40,922 bases of DNA from Candidatus Binatia bacterium (GCA_026004195.1 BPIQ01000004.1:1-40922), one strand, 5' to 3'; numbered from the stretch's first letter, positions 15,793 through 27,279 are shown. The notes: a model not told the origin generated them from the sequence alone. Numbers and translations: made by a program.

Positions 15793-17415
15793 ATGCAAGG
15801 TACGATGATGCGTTACCCGCTCACCCTGACCCATCTCCTCGAACGGGCCCGCAGGCTTTTCCCCGAAAAAGAAATCCTGTCGAAAACGCCGGAGGGATTG
15901 CACCGCACGAGCTACGCCGAACTCTACGTACGGGCCAAGAAGCTGGCGCAGGCCCTCGAGAAGATCGGCGTCCGGCGGGGTGAGCGAGTGGCCACCTTCG
16001 CCTGGAATACCCATCGGCACCTCGAACTCTACCTTGCCGTCCCCGCCTACGGCGCCGTGCTTCACACGCTCAATATCCGACTCTTCCCGGAGCAGATCGC
16101 CTTCGTCGTGAACCACGCAAAAGACGCCGTCGTCTTCGTCGACCCCGACCTCGTCTCCCAGCTGGAGAGCCTGGCCCCGAAGCTCGAAACCGTTCGGCTC
16201 TACGTCACCCTGTCCGAGGAGGTTCCCGACGGGACACGGCTTCGTCCCGTACGCGCCTACGAAGAACTTCTGGCCGAAAACGACGGCGACGTTTCCTTTC
16301 CCGACCTCGACGAGAACGAAGCGGCGGGAATGTGCTACACCTCGGGCACCACGGGCAACCCGAAAGGAGTCGCCTACAGCCACCGGGCGCTCGTGCTGCA
16401 GTGCTTCGCCCAGGCCATGGCCGACTCCTTCGGAATACGGGAGTCCGACGTGGTGCTCCCCATCGTGCCCATGTTCCACGCCAATGCCTGGTGCCTGCCC
16501 TACGCCGCCACCATGGTAGGGGCGACGCAGGTGTACCCCGGGCCCCATCCCACCCCCGAAGACATTCTCTCGCTCGTCGAGGAACACCGCGTCACCGTGA
16601 CGGCGGCTGTCCCGACCGTCCTCCTCGGCCTCCTCTCGGTGCTGGAGAAAAAGAGCTACGACCTTTCGAGCCTCCGCTGCGTACCCTGCGGCGGCTCCGC
16701 GGTGCCCGCGAGCCTGATCGAACGTTTCGACCGCCTCGGAGTCGAGGTGGTGCAGGCCTGGGGGATGACGGAGACCTCGCCGCTCGCCACCGTTTCGGTT
16801 CCCCGCAGTTTCATGCGCGGGTGGCCGAAAGAGAAGCTTCTCGCCGTCCGTGCCAAGCAAGGCGTACCCGTTCCCTGGGTCGAGACGCGGGTCGTCGACG
16901 ACGCCGGGAACGAACTTCCCTGGGACGGAAAAAGCGTGGGAGAGCTGCAAGTCCGCGGCCCTTGGGTCGTAGGCGAATACTACGAGGATCCCAGGTCGCA
17001 GGAAGCCTTCCAGGACGGCTGGTTCAAGACCGGGGACGTCGCCCACATCGACAGGTACGGCTACGTCCAGATCACGGATCGAGCGAAGGACGTGATCAAG
17101 AGCGGCGGCGAGTGGATTTCGAGCGTGGAGCTCGAAAACGCCATCATGTCGCACCCCGACGTGCTCGAAGCCGCGGTCATCGGCCTACCGCACCCTCGCT
17201 GGCAGGAGAGACCTCTGGCTTGCGTGGTCCCGAAACCCGGAAAGACCCTCACCAAGGAGAGCATCCTCGAGCACCTCCGCCCCCGGGTCGCCAAATGGTG
17301 GCTTCCCGAAGACGTGGTCTTCCTCGAGTCGATTCCGAAAACGAGCGTGGGAAAGTTCGCGAAGAGGGAACTCCGGGAGCGTTTTCGCGACTATCGTTGG
17401 CCCGACCGGGGCTAG
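15793..17415 (+). CDS. Acyl-CoA ligase, AMP-binding (fatty-acyl-CoA synthetase-like)
   Basis: A 540-residue ANL-superfamily ligase that activates a carboxylic acid with ATP and CoA. The P-loop-like core motif is CYTSGTTGNPKGV (about residues 179-191), followed by the acceptor motif VVQAWGMTETSP, the hinge TGDVAHIDRYGYVQITDR, and the C-terminal catalytic Lys region (PKTSVGKFAKRELR). These and the length match the medium/long-chain fatty-acid ligases often called FadD-like. The chain length of the substrate is not readable. The ATG at 15793 has AGGAGG 8 nt upstream. The last 4 bp overlap the convergent histidine kinase stop codon in a shared CTAG. Confidence 0.9.
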   Translation: MQGTMMRYPLTLTHLLERARRLFPEKEILSKTPEGLHRTSYAELYVRAKKLAQALEKIGVRRGERVATFAWNTHRHLELYLAVPAYGAVLHTLNIRLFPEQIAFVVNHAKDAVVFVDPDLVSQLESLAPKLETVRLYVTLSEEVPDGTRLRPVRAYEELLAENDGDVSFPDLDENEAAGMCYTSGTTGNPKGVAYSHRALVLQCFAQAMADSFGIRESDVVLPIVPMFHANAWCLPYAATMVGATQVYPGPHPTPEDILSLVEEHRVTVTAAVPTVLLGLLSVLEKKSYDLSSLRCVPCGGSAVPASLIERFDRLGVEVVQAWGMTETSPLATVSVPRSFMRGWPKEKLLAVRAKQGVPVPWVETRVVDDAGNELPWDGKSVGELQVRGPWVVGEYYEDPRSQEAFQDGWFKTGDVAHIDRYGYVQITDRAKDVIKSGGEWISSVELENAIMSHPDVLEAAVIGLPHPRWQERPLACVVPKPGKTLTKESILEHLRPRVAKWWLPEDVVFLESIPKTSVGKFAKRELRERFRDYRWPDRG

Positions 17416-18680
17416 CCCCTCGAGCCACCCGAAGCCACGGCGGGAAGAACCGCGACCGGGAACGACGTCCCCTCCGGTTTCTCCGCGGGGAGCGAGACGG
17501 TCGCGGTGGTCCGGCCGGAACTCGACTCGATCCCGACCGTGCCACCGTGGGCTTCCACGATGTGCTTCACGATGAAAAGACCCAGCCCCGAGCCCCGTAC
17601 GCGCCCGGCGGTACCCCGCGTCGCATACCGTTCGAAAACGGCCCCCAGTTCCTCCTCGGGGATGCTTTCGCCCTGGTTCGAGATCGTGACCTCGACCCGG
17701 CCGTCGTGCGTTTCCAGACGAACGTCCACGTCCGTACCCGGCCGAGCGTACTTGACGGCGTTGTCGAGAAGGTTCGAAAAGACTCGTTCCATCTGCAGGA
17801 CGTCGACGGCCACTCCGGGGAGTCCGACCGGCCGACGCACGGCGATGCGGACGCCGCGGAGCTCCGCCGCGCTGCGCGCGAGCTCGACCGCGTCGTCGAT
17901 CACCTCTTCGAGACGCGCGGGGGTTTTGCGCAACGTGAGCTTGCCGGCTTCGATGGTCGCCGCGTCCAGAAGGTTCGACGCGAGATTCACGACCTGTCGC
18001 GTGTTGGCGTGGAGCCTGCGGACGAGGTCTCTCTGCTGTTCGGTGAGTTCGCCGGCTCGGCCGGCGAGGAGATGGTTGGCGAGGAGCTGGACGACGCCGA
18101 GCGGATTTTTGAGGTCGTGACTCACCTCGGAAAGGAAATCCCGCCGCATCCGCTCGCGCGCACGAGCGAGTTCCGCGGCCCGTTCCCGCTCGCGCGCGTT
18201 CTCGACCAGGTGACCGAAGAAGAGCGCCACGACGAGCAGGAACGGAGCCCGCAAGACGTACCCGTCCTGCAGGAGATGCTCGACGCCGACGAACCGGGAG
18301 ACGGTGTAGAGGTGGGTGGCACCGATGAAGACGGCAGCCCCGACGACGAGCCCCAGGCGCTCCGTCAAGGCGCCCAGGAACATCACGACGAAATAGAGGA
18401 GGAAAAAGTCGCTCGACCGAGAGCCCGTGAGCGCGATGGCCACGGTCACCGCCACCGAATCGAAAACGACGATCCCCGCCTCCAAAAGCCTCTCCGATCT
18501 CACCCGGGGGAGGAGCCACGCGAGGGCGACGTTCGACGAGAGGTAGAACGCCACGAAGAGGGCGAGCACGGTGTCGATTTCACGGACCGGGCGGCCGAAG
18601 AGGACCAGGTAGCACGTCGAGAGGACGAGGACCCAACGCAGGAGGAGGAGAGCTTGTTTTTTGCTCAGAGCGCCCGACAT
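17412..18680 (-). CDS. Membrane sensor histidine kinase (orphan)
   Basis: A 422-residue histidine kinase. The N-terminal half holds about five to six hydrophobic segments (residues 9-155) with no large periplasmic loop, so it probably senses within the membrane. A short coiled coil (160-180) leads to the HisKA H-box SEVSHDLKNPLG (H188). The catalytic domain has the N box NLLDNAVKYA and the G2 box GSGLGLFIVKH. The G1 box reads ISNQGESIP, with Asn in place of the usual Asp, a variant found in some active kinases. No response regulator is adjacent. The ATG at 18680 was preferred over an in-frame GTG at 18698. It lies 144 bp downstream of endonuclease III on the same strand. Confidence 0.88.
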   Translation of the reverse strand: MSGALSKKQALLLLRWVLVLSTCYLVLFGRPVREIDTVLALFVAFYLSSNVALAWLLPRVRSERLLEAGIVVFDSVAVTVAIALTGSRSSDFFLLYFVVMFLGALTERLGLVVGAAVFIGATHLYTVSRFVGVEHLLQDGYVLRAPFLLVVALFFGHLVENARERERAAELARARERMRRDFLSEVSHDLKNPLGVVQLLANHLLAGRAGELTEQQRDLVRRLHANTRQVVNLASNLLDAATIEAGKLTLRKTPARLEEVIDDAVELARSAAELRGVRIAVRRPVGLPGVAVDVLQMERVFSNLLDNAVKYARPGTDVDVRLETHDGRVEVTISNQGESIPEEELGAVFERYATRGTAGRVRGSGLGLFIVKHIVEAHGGTVGIESSSGRTTATVSLPAEKPEGTSFPVAVLPAVASGGSRG

Positions 18681-18727
18681 CCCGGCCTTTTTCACGCGCA
18701 CGGCCGAGCCCGGAAAGGAGCACGCAG

Positions 18728-18745
18728 CGTGCCGTTTCCGGCACG
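18728..18745 (-). other. Perfect 7-bp hairpin with GAAA tetraloop upstream of the kinase gene
   Basis: On the minus strand CGTGCCG-GAAA-CGGCACG forms a perfect 7-bp stem closed by a GNRA-type tetraloop. Its 3' end is 47 nt before the kinase ATG at 18680. It could be a 5' leader element or an attenuating structure between nth and the kinase gene. There is no T tract, so an intrinsic terminator is unlikely. Confidence 0.35.
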
Positions 18746-18824
18746 AACGCCCGTCCGTGGGGGAAAGCCTCCGAGACACGGCAGGTCCCGCGGATGCCGC
18801 GGATGCCGCAAAAGCACATGCGCG

Positions 18825-19601
18825 TCAAAAGAAAAACGCCGCTTTTCCTCGCGTCGAAAAAGCGTGCCCCCCGCGCGCTCGGACGAGGCTCGTTCGCCGG
18901 CCGAACGCCGGGCGGGGACCGGTCGGGGAAGGCGTCTTTTCCGGGTAGGGGCAGAGGTCGGCGAGGCAGCACTCGAAGCACCTGGGCCGCCGGGCCGTGC
19001 ACACGCGCCGGCCGTGTGCCTGGAGAAGGTGGCAGAAACGAACCTGCTTTTCGCGGGGAACGACGGGAACCAGATCCGCCTCGACCTTGTCCGGGTCCCG
19101 ATGTTCCGAAAGGCCCAGCCGTTGCGAGAGGCGCAGAACGTGGGTGTCCACCCCGATCCCCGGAATCCCGAACGCGTTTCCGAGGAGGATGTTGGCGGTT
19201 TTCCTGCCGACGCCCGGAAGGGTGAGAAGGTCCTCGAGCCGCCGTGGTACCTCGCCCCCGAACCGTGCGACGAGCTCGCGGCAACACTCCTGGATGGCCC
19301 TCGCCTTGTTCCGATAGAAACCGGTGGGCCGGATCTCGGCCTCGAGCTGTTCCCGGGGTACCGCGAGGTAATCTTCCGGCGTGCGGTACTTGCGGAAGAG
19401 TTCCCGGGTCACTTCGTTGACTTTCTCGTCCGTACACTGGGCGGCGAGGATCAAGGCCACGAGCAACTCGAGCGGCGTCGAAAACCGAAGTGCGAGCTTC
19501 GCGTCCGGGTAAGCCTTCTCGAGTCGCTCCAGGATCCTCTGAACTCGCCCGCGAAGGTCGGCCGGGCGCGCTTTGCCGCGCGAACCTCCCACGCGCGGCA
19601 T
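18825..19601 (-). CDS. nth: Endonuclease III (DNA glycosylase/AP lyase)
   Basis: A 258-residue base-excision repair enzyme that removes oxidised pyrimidines and cleaves the AP site. The helix-hairpin-helix is LTLPGVGRKTANIL with catalytic Lys K134, the catalytic Asp is D152 (GVDTHVLR), and the [4Fe-4S] loop is C201-x6-C208-x2-C211-x5-C217. After the cluster there is an extra basic tail of about 40 residues (220-258) that E. coli Nth lacks; it is rich in Arg, Pro and Phe. The ATG at 19601 gives a short basic N-terminus. It is upstream of the histidine kinase on the same strand and divergent from thioredoxin. Confidence 0.93.
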   Translation of the reverse strand: MPRVGGSRGKARPADLRGRVQRILERLEKAYPDAKLALRFSTPLELLVALILAAQCTDEKVNEVTRELFRKYRTPEDYLAVPREQLEAEIRPTGFYRNKARAIQECCRELVARFGGEVPRRLEDLLTLPGVGRKTANILLGNAFGIPGIGVDTHVLRLSQRLGLSEHRDPDKVEADLVPVVPREKQVRFCHLLQAHGRRVCTARRPRCFECCLADLCPYPEKTPSPTGPRPAFGRRTSLVRARGGHAFSTRGKAAFFF

Positions 19602-19684
19602 CCTACCGACGCGAGCGGAGGAGGGTCAACGGGCTGGCTTGCACGGACGGAGTTCGGGGGCTAACGTGGTCACCGGGCGTCCCG

Positions 19685-19701
19685 GGCGGCCGGCGGCCGC
19701 C
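19685..19701. other. GC hairpin (7-3-7) upstream of trxA
   Basis: GGCGGCC-GGC-GGCCGCC is a perfect inverted repeat ending 40 nt before the trxA start codon. It lies in the 140-bp divergent gap between nth and trxA. A weak promoter-like pair is nearby but I would not call it. The role is unknown; in a GC-rich genome such hairpins also arise by chance. Confidence 0.25.
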
Positions 19702-19741
19702 GCACGGGTCGAACCGGGAACATCGCTCGGAGGAGGCAAGG

Positions 19742-20071
19742 GTGGGCAAAGCGAAAGAAGTCACCGACGCCACGTTCGAGGAGGAAGTACTGCAATCCCC
19801 CGTTCCGGTTCTCGTGGACTTCTGGGCCCCGTGGTGCGGCCCGTGCCGGACGATCGCGCCGATCGTCGAAGAGCTGGCGGGCGAGTACGAAGGACGGCTC
19901 AAGGTCGTCAAGATGAACGTGGACGACAACCCCGACACGCCGTCGCGGTACGGCGTCCGTGGAATTCCCACGCTCCTCCTCGTGCGAGGCGGCGAGGTCC
20001 GGGAGCAAATCGTGGGTGCGGTGCCGAAAAGGCAGCTCACCCGTGCCATCGAGCAGGTGCTCTCGGGCTGA
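19742..20071 (+). CDS. trxA: Thioredoxin
   Basis: A 109-residue thioredoxin, a cytoplasmic protein-disulfide reductant. The active site is WAPWCGPCRTIAP (C32, C35), the cis-Pro loop is GIPTLLLV, and the C-terminal helix is complete. The GTG at 19742 has a strong GGAGGAGG ribosome site 8 nt upstream. It converges on rodA with a 3-bp gap between the stop codons. Length and motifs are those of canonical TrxA. Confidence 0.95.
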   Translation: MGKAKEVTDATFEEEVLQSPVPVLVDFWAPWCGPCRTIAPIVEELAGEYEGRLKVVKMNVDDNPDTPSRYGVRGIPTLLLVRGGEVREQIVGAVPKRQLTRAIEQVLSG

Positions 20072-20074
20072 GAC

Positions 20075-21178
20075 TCAGAACGTGAAGCGGCGCATGCTCA
20101 CGTTCATCACGAGCCCTGCGGCCGCCATCATCGTAACGAGCGAGGAACCCCCGTAGCTGAAAAAGGGTAGCGTCATGCCCACGACCGGCAGGAGTCCGCT
20201 CGCCATGGCCACGTTGACCGTGACGTGCCAGAAAAAAAGCGAAGCGAACCCGGCCGCCAGAAGCATCCCGAAGACGTCCTTCGCCCGGTACGCCACCACG
20301 AGACAGCGGCCGATCAGCGCGGCGTAGAGGGCGAGCAGCACCACCGAGCCCAGGAAACCCCACTCCTCGGCGAAAACCGAAAAAACGAAGTCCGTGTGCT
20401 GTTCGGGCAGAAAGTCCAGGTGGTTCTGCGGCCCGTGGAGGTAGCCGCGGCCGAACCACTGCCCGGAACCGATGGCGATCTGCGACTGGATCATGTGGTA
20501 ACCGGTTCCCAGAGGGTCCTTGTGGGGATCGAGAAAAACCAGGATCCTCGCCCTCTGGTAGGGTTTCAGAAAATTCCAGACGATCGGGAGGAGCGGTCCG
20601 GCGAGCAGCACCGTCGCGAAGAGCCACCGTAGCTGGACGCCCGCGAAAACCAGCACGCTCGACCCGACGAGCACGAGCAAGAGAGCGGTTCCGAGGTCGG
20701 GCTGCACCAGTGTCAGCAAAGCCGGCGGCGCCACGAGAGCCACGGCACCGAGAACCGTGCGGAACGAAAGTCCCCGCTCGTCGAGCCGAAGCTGCAAGTA
20801 CCGGGCGAGTGCGACGACGAGGAAGAGCTTGGCGAACTCCGACGGCTGTATGCTGAGCCCCCCGAGCGAAAGCCACCTCTGGGATCCACCGCCCGTGCTG
20901 CCGACGTGGCGGACGGCTTCGAGAGACGCCGTGCCGAGGGCGTAGAAAAGGTAAGCGTACCGCTCGAGCCATCGGTAGTCGAAGAGCTGCACCGCGACGA
21001 GAACCGCGACCCCCAGCGCCATCCAGACGGCCTGTCTTTTCGCGAACACGCTGAGCGGGTGGGCTTCTTCGTACGTCGCACTCAACACCGTCGCCCAGCC
21101 CAGAGCACAGAGGAGGAGAACGAGACTCGCCACCCCCCAGTCGATGTGGTCAAGGAGTCGCCGATCGAAACGCAGCAT
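20075..21178 (-). CDS. rodA: Rod shape-determining protein RodA (SEDS glycosyltransferase)
   Basis: A 367-residue SEDS-family peptidoglycan polymerase that works with PBP2 in the elongasome at the inner membrane. About ten membrane segments are evident. Family motifs include GGGSQRWLSLGGLSIQPSEF, GSGQWFGRGYLHGPQNHLDF, PEQHTDFVFSVFAEEWGF and the C-terminal PVVGMTLPFFSYGGSS. The SIQPSEFAK motif contains residues shown to matter in RodA/FtsW. The ATG at 21178 lies inside the end of the mrdA gene (29-bp overlap), so translation is probably coupled. It is the last gene of the mreBCD-mrdA-rodA operon. Confidence 0.94.
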   Translation of the reverse strand: MLRFDRRLLDHIDWGVASLVLLLCALGWATVLSATYEEAHPLSVFAKRQAVWMALGVAVLVAVQLFDYRWLERYAYLFYALGTASLEAVRHVGSTGGGSQRWLSLGGLSIQPSEFAKLFLVVALARYLQLRLDERGLSFRTVLGAVALVAPPALLTLVQPDLGTALLLVLVGSSVLVFAGVQLRWLFATVLLAGPLLPIVWNFLKPYQRARILVFLDPHKDPLGTGYHMIQSQIAIGSGQWFGRGYLHGPQNHLDFLPEQHTDFVFSVFAEEWGFLGSVVLLALYAALIGRCLVVAYRAKDVFGMLLAAGFASLFFWHVTVNVAMASGLLPVVGMTLPFFSYGGSSLVTMMAAAGLVMNVSMRRFTF

Positions 21179-23015
21179 ACCGGAATCCCTCCCGCTTCCA
21201 CTTCCCGCCGAAATACGTTTCGAGCACCTCCCTGGCTACCGGAGCGGCGGCTGCTCCGCCGCCCTCTCCGGCGTGTTCGACGAGCACCGCGAGCGCGATC
21301 TCCGGGTCCTGGGCAGGGGCATAGGCGACGAACCAGGCGTGGTCGCGCTGCCAGCGGGGAACTGCCTCTCCGGACTTCGACCGCCGGCGCAGTCTCACGA
21401 CTTGTGCCGTGCCCGTTTTGCCGGCAACCGTCACCCCCGGGACCCGCGCCTTTTTTCCCGTTCCCCTCGGGCTTTCCACCACGTCGACCAAGGCCCGGCG
21501 CACGGCTTCCAGAGTGCGGGGGGAGACCCCGAGCTCCGCTTTTCGCTCCGGCCTTCCCTCGTACCGGAGCCGGCCGTCGGGCGCACGCACCTCGGCGACA
21601 TAGTACGGCCGGTAGAGTGTCCCGGTGGCCAAGGCAGCGGTCGCCAGCGCCATCTGCACGGGCGTCACGCCGAGAAAGCCCTGACCGATGGAGACGGAGA
21701 CCGTGTCCCCGGGGTACCAGGGCTCGCCGAACCGCCGCTTCTTCCATGCTGCGTCGGGCACGAGGCCACCCCGCTCGGAGCCGAGCCCGACTCCGGTCGG
21801 TTCGCCGAACCCGAGACGGCGCGCCCACTTGGCGATGGCCTCGATCCCGAGGCGCTGTCCCACCTGATAGAAGTACACGTCGCAGGACTGCACGAGGGCT
21901 TCGTGAAGATCCACGCTCCCGTGCCCGCCCTTTTTCCAGCACCGAAAGTAGCGATTGCCGAGCCGATACCCCCCTCCGCAGAACACCCGCGAGGAAGGCG
22001 TCACCACTCCCTCCTCGAGAGCTGCGATCGCCATCACGACCTTGAACACCGACGCCGGCGGGTAGACCCCCTGGAGCGCTCGGTTCTGCAGCGGGCGCAG
22101 GGGGTCTCGGACCAAGCGCTGCCACTCCCGGCTCGAGATCCCGCGGGCGAAGAGATTCGGGTCGAAAGCCGGACGGCTCGCCATCGCCAGGATCTCTCCG
22201 GTGCGCGGGTCGACGGCGACCACGGCGCCCTCCCGCCCCTCGAGGGCACGCTCGGCGCTCCGCTGGAGATCGAGGTCGATCGTGAGCGTGATCCGGTTCC
22301 CCTCGGTCGGATCGACTCGGTCGAGAACGCGGAGCCTGCGCCCGAGGGCGTCCACCTCCACCTGCTCCCCTCCGTTACGCCCCCGCAGCTCCTTTTCCCA
22401 GACATGTTCGAGGCCGGTTTTTCCCACGAGATCCCCCATTCGGTAGTGCCGGTCCCGGAGGAGCTCCTCGCGACCGACCTCGCCGACGTACCCGAGAAGG
22501 TGGGCCAGGATCGGCCCGTAGGGGTAGTAACGCAGCGGCGTGATGTGGAGGCTCACCCCGGGGAGCTCGAGGCGGCGCGTTTCGACCGCCACGACCTGAT
22601 GCCACGCGAGATCCCGGAGCACCGTGATTTCCTGGAATTTCGGCCGGCCGTTCGCCCTGGCCAGGAGGGCGGGGAGCTCGACCCCCGAGGTATCGACGAA
22701 TCGGGAAAGTTTCGCGAACGCCGTGGGTAAATCGCCCGCGTCTTCCGGGACGACGACCACGTCGAAGGACGGGCGCGTCTCGGCCACCACGCGTCCGTGA
22801 CGGTCGCGAACCTCCCCGCGGACGGCAGGGATGCGAAGGAGCCGGATTCGGTTTTCGTCCGAAAGGGTCCTCATCCTGTCCCCCTGCACGACCTGCAACA
22901 TCCAGAGGCGCGCCAGGAGGAGGACGAAGGAAACCGCGAGCAGCCTGGAGAAAAGGGCGAGCCTGCGCCAGAGAACGGGAGGCGGTTCCCTCGTGGAGAC
23001 GAGCCCCGGTCTCAC
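21150..23015 (-). CDS. mrdA: Penicillin-binding protein 2 (peptidoglycan transpeptidase)
   Basis: A 621-residue class B PBP that cross-links lateral-wall peptidoglycan together with RodA. There is one membrane anchor at about residues 20-40, the dimerisation domain (RIPAVRGEVRDRHGRVVAET and following), and the transpeptidase motifs S322-x-x-K325 (PPASVFKVV), S377-C-D in place of SxN (VQSCDVYFY), and K533-T-G (AGKTGTAQ). Two Cys (C346, C359) flank a loop near the active site as in many PBP2 proteins. The GTG at 23015 shares a GTGA overlap with the mreD stop codon; a longer in-frame extension upstream is antisense noise. The gene order mreD-mrdA-rodA is standard. Confidence 0.93.
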   Translation of the reverse strand: MRPGLVSTREPPPVLWRRLALFSRLLAVSFVLLLARLWMLQVVQGDRMRTLSDENRIRLLRIPAVRGEVRDRHGRVVAETRPSFDVVVVPEDAGDLPTAFAKLSRFVDTSGVELPALLARANGRPKFQEITVLRDLAWHQVVAVETRRLELPGVSLHITPLRYYPYGPILAHLLGYVGEVGREELLRDRHYRMGDLVGKTGLEHVWEKELRGRNGGEQVEVDALGRRLRVLDRVDPTEGNRITLTIDLDLQRSAERALEGREGAVVAVDPRTGEILAMASRPAFDPNLFARGISSREWQRLVRDPLRPLQNRALQGVYPPASVFKVVMAIAALEEGVVTPSSRVFCGGGYRLGNRYFRCWKKGGHGSVDLHEALVQSCDVYFYQVGQRLGIEAIAKWARRLGFGEPTGVGLGSERGGLVPDAAWKKRRFGEPWYPGDTVSVSIGQGFLGVTPVQMALATAALATGTLYRPYYVAEVRAPDGRLRYEGRPERKAELGVSPRTLEAVRRALVDVVESPRGTGKKARVPGVTVAGKTGTAQVVRLRRRSKSGEAVPRWQRDHAWFVAYAPAQDPEIALAVLVEHAGEGGGAAAAPVAREVLETYFGGKWKREGFRYAAFRSATP

Positions 23016-23509
23016 GCTTCCTCCTCCGGGAGGTCGGGAAAAAGCCTGCCCAGGAGAAAGAGAAGTGGCGGGCCGAAAAGAGCCGCCAGGACCGCTTGCC
23101 AGAGAGCCAGAGTCAGGAGCGAGGCCGCCCCCGCGACGGCGGAAAGAAAGAGTCCGGTGAGCAGGAGCACGAGCAGGCTTTTCTCGACCGAAGCGACGAA
23201 GAAGAGAAAGACCTGGGAAAGCGGGTTTTCCACCCAGAGCTGCCGGGCGGCGAAGTACACGGAGAGAAAAACCGCCGAAAGAGCGAAGGCGTGGAGCCCC
23301 AGCACGTTTCCGGAAAACGCGTCCTGGAGGTAGCCGACCGCGAACGCCCCGAGGGCACCTCCCGGGGACGGAGCCCGCAGGCCGAGATACACGCAGAGCA
23401 GCAGGCTCAGGTCCGGGGCGAAGCCTCGCAGGGGCGCCGAGGCCAGCACCGTCGTCTGCGCGAGCAGCGCCGCCACGGCGGTACAGCTCATCAGCGCGGC
23501 GAACTTCAC
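23012..23509 (-). CDS. mreD: Rod shape-determining membrane protein MreD
   Basis: A 165-residue integral membrane protein with about five hydrophobic segments and no soluble domain, as in MreD. The pattern GFAPDLSLLLCVYLGLRAPSP and the GYLQDAFSGNVLGLHAF loop fit the family. The GTG start at 23509 overlaps the mreC TGA (GTGA), and its own TGA overlaps the mrdA GTG in the same way, so three consecutive genes are translationally linked. The longer open frame upstream of the GTG runs antisense-like through mreC and is not coding. Confidence 0.9.
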   Translation of the reverse strand: MKFAALMSCTAVAALLAQTTVLASAPLRGFAPDLSLLLCVYLGLRAPSPGGALGAFAVGYLQDAFSGNVLGLHAFALSAVFLSVYFAARQLWVENPLSQVFLFFVASVEKSLLVLLLTGLFLSAVAGAASLLTLALWQAVLAALFGPPLLFLLGRLFPDLPEEEA

Positions 23510-24342
23510 GGCTTCGGCCCCACGTAAGCGGAGGGATCGACCACGAGAACTTCCTCGAGACGGTCGAACGGAGCCGAAGGCTCGACGACAGCCTCGAGCA
23601 TGAGACCTCTCGCACCCGGTCTCACGGCCTTCACCTCTCCGATCACGATACCCTTGGGAAAAATGCCGTCGAACCCCGACGTCACGACGCGGTCCCCCGG
23701 ACGGACGTCTTCGCCCGACCGGACGTACTTCATCACGCACGTCCCGCCCGGCTCCCCCTCCACGATCCCCCGCGCGCGGCTCCGCTGCACCAGGGCGTCG
23801 ACACCGCTGGCGTGGTCGGTCAGAAGCAGGACCCGGGCGGCACGATCCGTCGCGCGGATGACCCGACCCACCGCACCGTAGGGTGAAAGGACCGCCATAC
23901 CCTGCCGAACGCCGTCGAGCTCCCCCTTGTCGATCGTGAACGTCCGAAACCACGGGGACGGATCCTTCCCCACGATCCGAGCGACGACGCTCTCTCCTTC
24001 GACTGCTTCCCGGAACTCGAGGAGCGCCCGTAGCCGCCGGTTCGTCTCCCTCACCTCCGCGAGCCGCACGGCCTGCCTCTCGAGATCCAGGATCCGCTGC
24101 CGGAGGACCTCGTTCTCCCGCGCGAGCCCCACGAGCGCCAGGTAGCGTCGCCAGAACCTCTCCACGGCGTGCGCCGTCCCCGTCACGACCGCCTGGACCG
24201 GCCGAGCCGCCTCGAGGAGGAACGCGCTCACGGGCTCGCGGTCGAGCCGCCCCCGCGAGCTCGAGGAGACGAGGACCAACGAAAGGAGCAGGAGACATCC
24301 GGAGGTCAGTACGACCTGGTTTCTCCGGAGGAACTCGAGCAT
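23506..24342 (-). CDS. mreC: Rod shape-determining protein MreC
   Basis: A 278-residue bitopic protein that scaffolds the elongasome in the periplasm. One N-terminal membrane segment (about residues 10-27) is followed by a coiled coil (about 60-110, ALVGLARENEVLRQRILDLE) and the two beta-barrel domains, with VVARIVGKDPSPWFRTFTID and GDRVVTSGFDGIFPKGIVIG as family signatures. The ATG at 24342 is 29 bp after the mreB stop codon. The length and domain order are normal. Confidence 0.93.
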   Translation of the reverse strand: MLEFLRRNQVVLTSGCLLLLSLVLVSSSSRGRLDREPVSAFLLEAARPVQAVVTGTAHAVERFWRRYLALVGLARENEVLRQRILDLERQAVRLAEVRETNRRLRALLEFREAVEGESVVARIVGKDPSPWFRTFTIDKGELDGVRQGMAVLSPYGAVGRVIRATDRAARVLLLTDHASGVDALVQRSRARGIVEGEPGGTCVMKYVRSGEDVRPGDRVVTSGFDGIFPKGIVIGEVKAVRPGARGLMLEAVVEPSAPFDRLEEVLVVDPSAYVGPKP

Positions 24343-24371
24343 GCGCGATCAGCCGTAGACCGCGGTCCAGC

Positions 24372-27111
<2,740 letters not shown>

Positions 27112-27115
<4 letters not shown>

Positions 27116-27270
27116 TCGCTCCCGCGGGTTCTTTCGACCCGTGGCTCCGCAGGGGGAAGGCTCGCCTCTTTCTCGAGCCGACGAAACTCGTGTCTTGCTA
27201 CGAGACCCAGAAGAAAAACGATCGCGAGAACGACGAGGAGGTCGAGAACGCTCAGGCCGCGCGCTTTCAC
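27112..27270 (-). CDS. Small pilin-like membrane protein (52 aa)
   Basis: A 52-residue ORF. Its first 20 residues read like a type IV prepilin start: a short basic leader MKAR, then Gly, then LSVLDLLVVLAIV. Compared with the canonical G/FTLIELLVVLAII pattern it keeps the Gly at -1 and the hydrophobic run, but has Asp instead of Glu at +5. One membrane helix (about residues 8-24) is followed by a short charged tail rich in Arg, Glu and Pro; there is no globular pilin head. The GTG at 27270 lies 9 nt after a TATAAG element. The stop codon shares CTAG with the convergent PpiD-like gene, exactly as at two other convergent pairs in the window. It may be a one-helix membrane peptide rather than a pilin; no pilus genes are nearby. 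Confidence 0.5.
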
Positions 27271-27279
27271 AGCGGCGCG

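Noticed and set aside
18788-18809. CCGCGGATG tandem repeat as a regulatory array
   Set aside because: Only about 2.4 copies of 9 nt, GC-rich and probably a replication slip; not convincing alone.
16332-19664. 1110-codon plus-strand frame across the ligase, kinase and nth genes
   Set aside because: Composition is that of a shadow frame and it crosses three well-supported genes on both strands.
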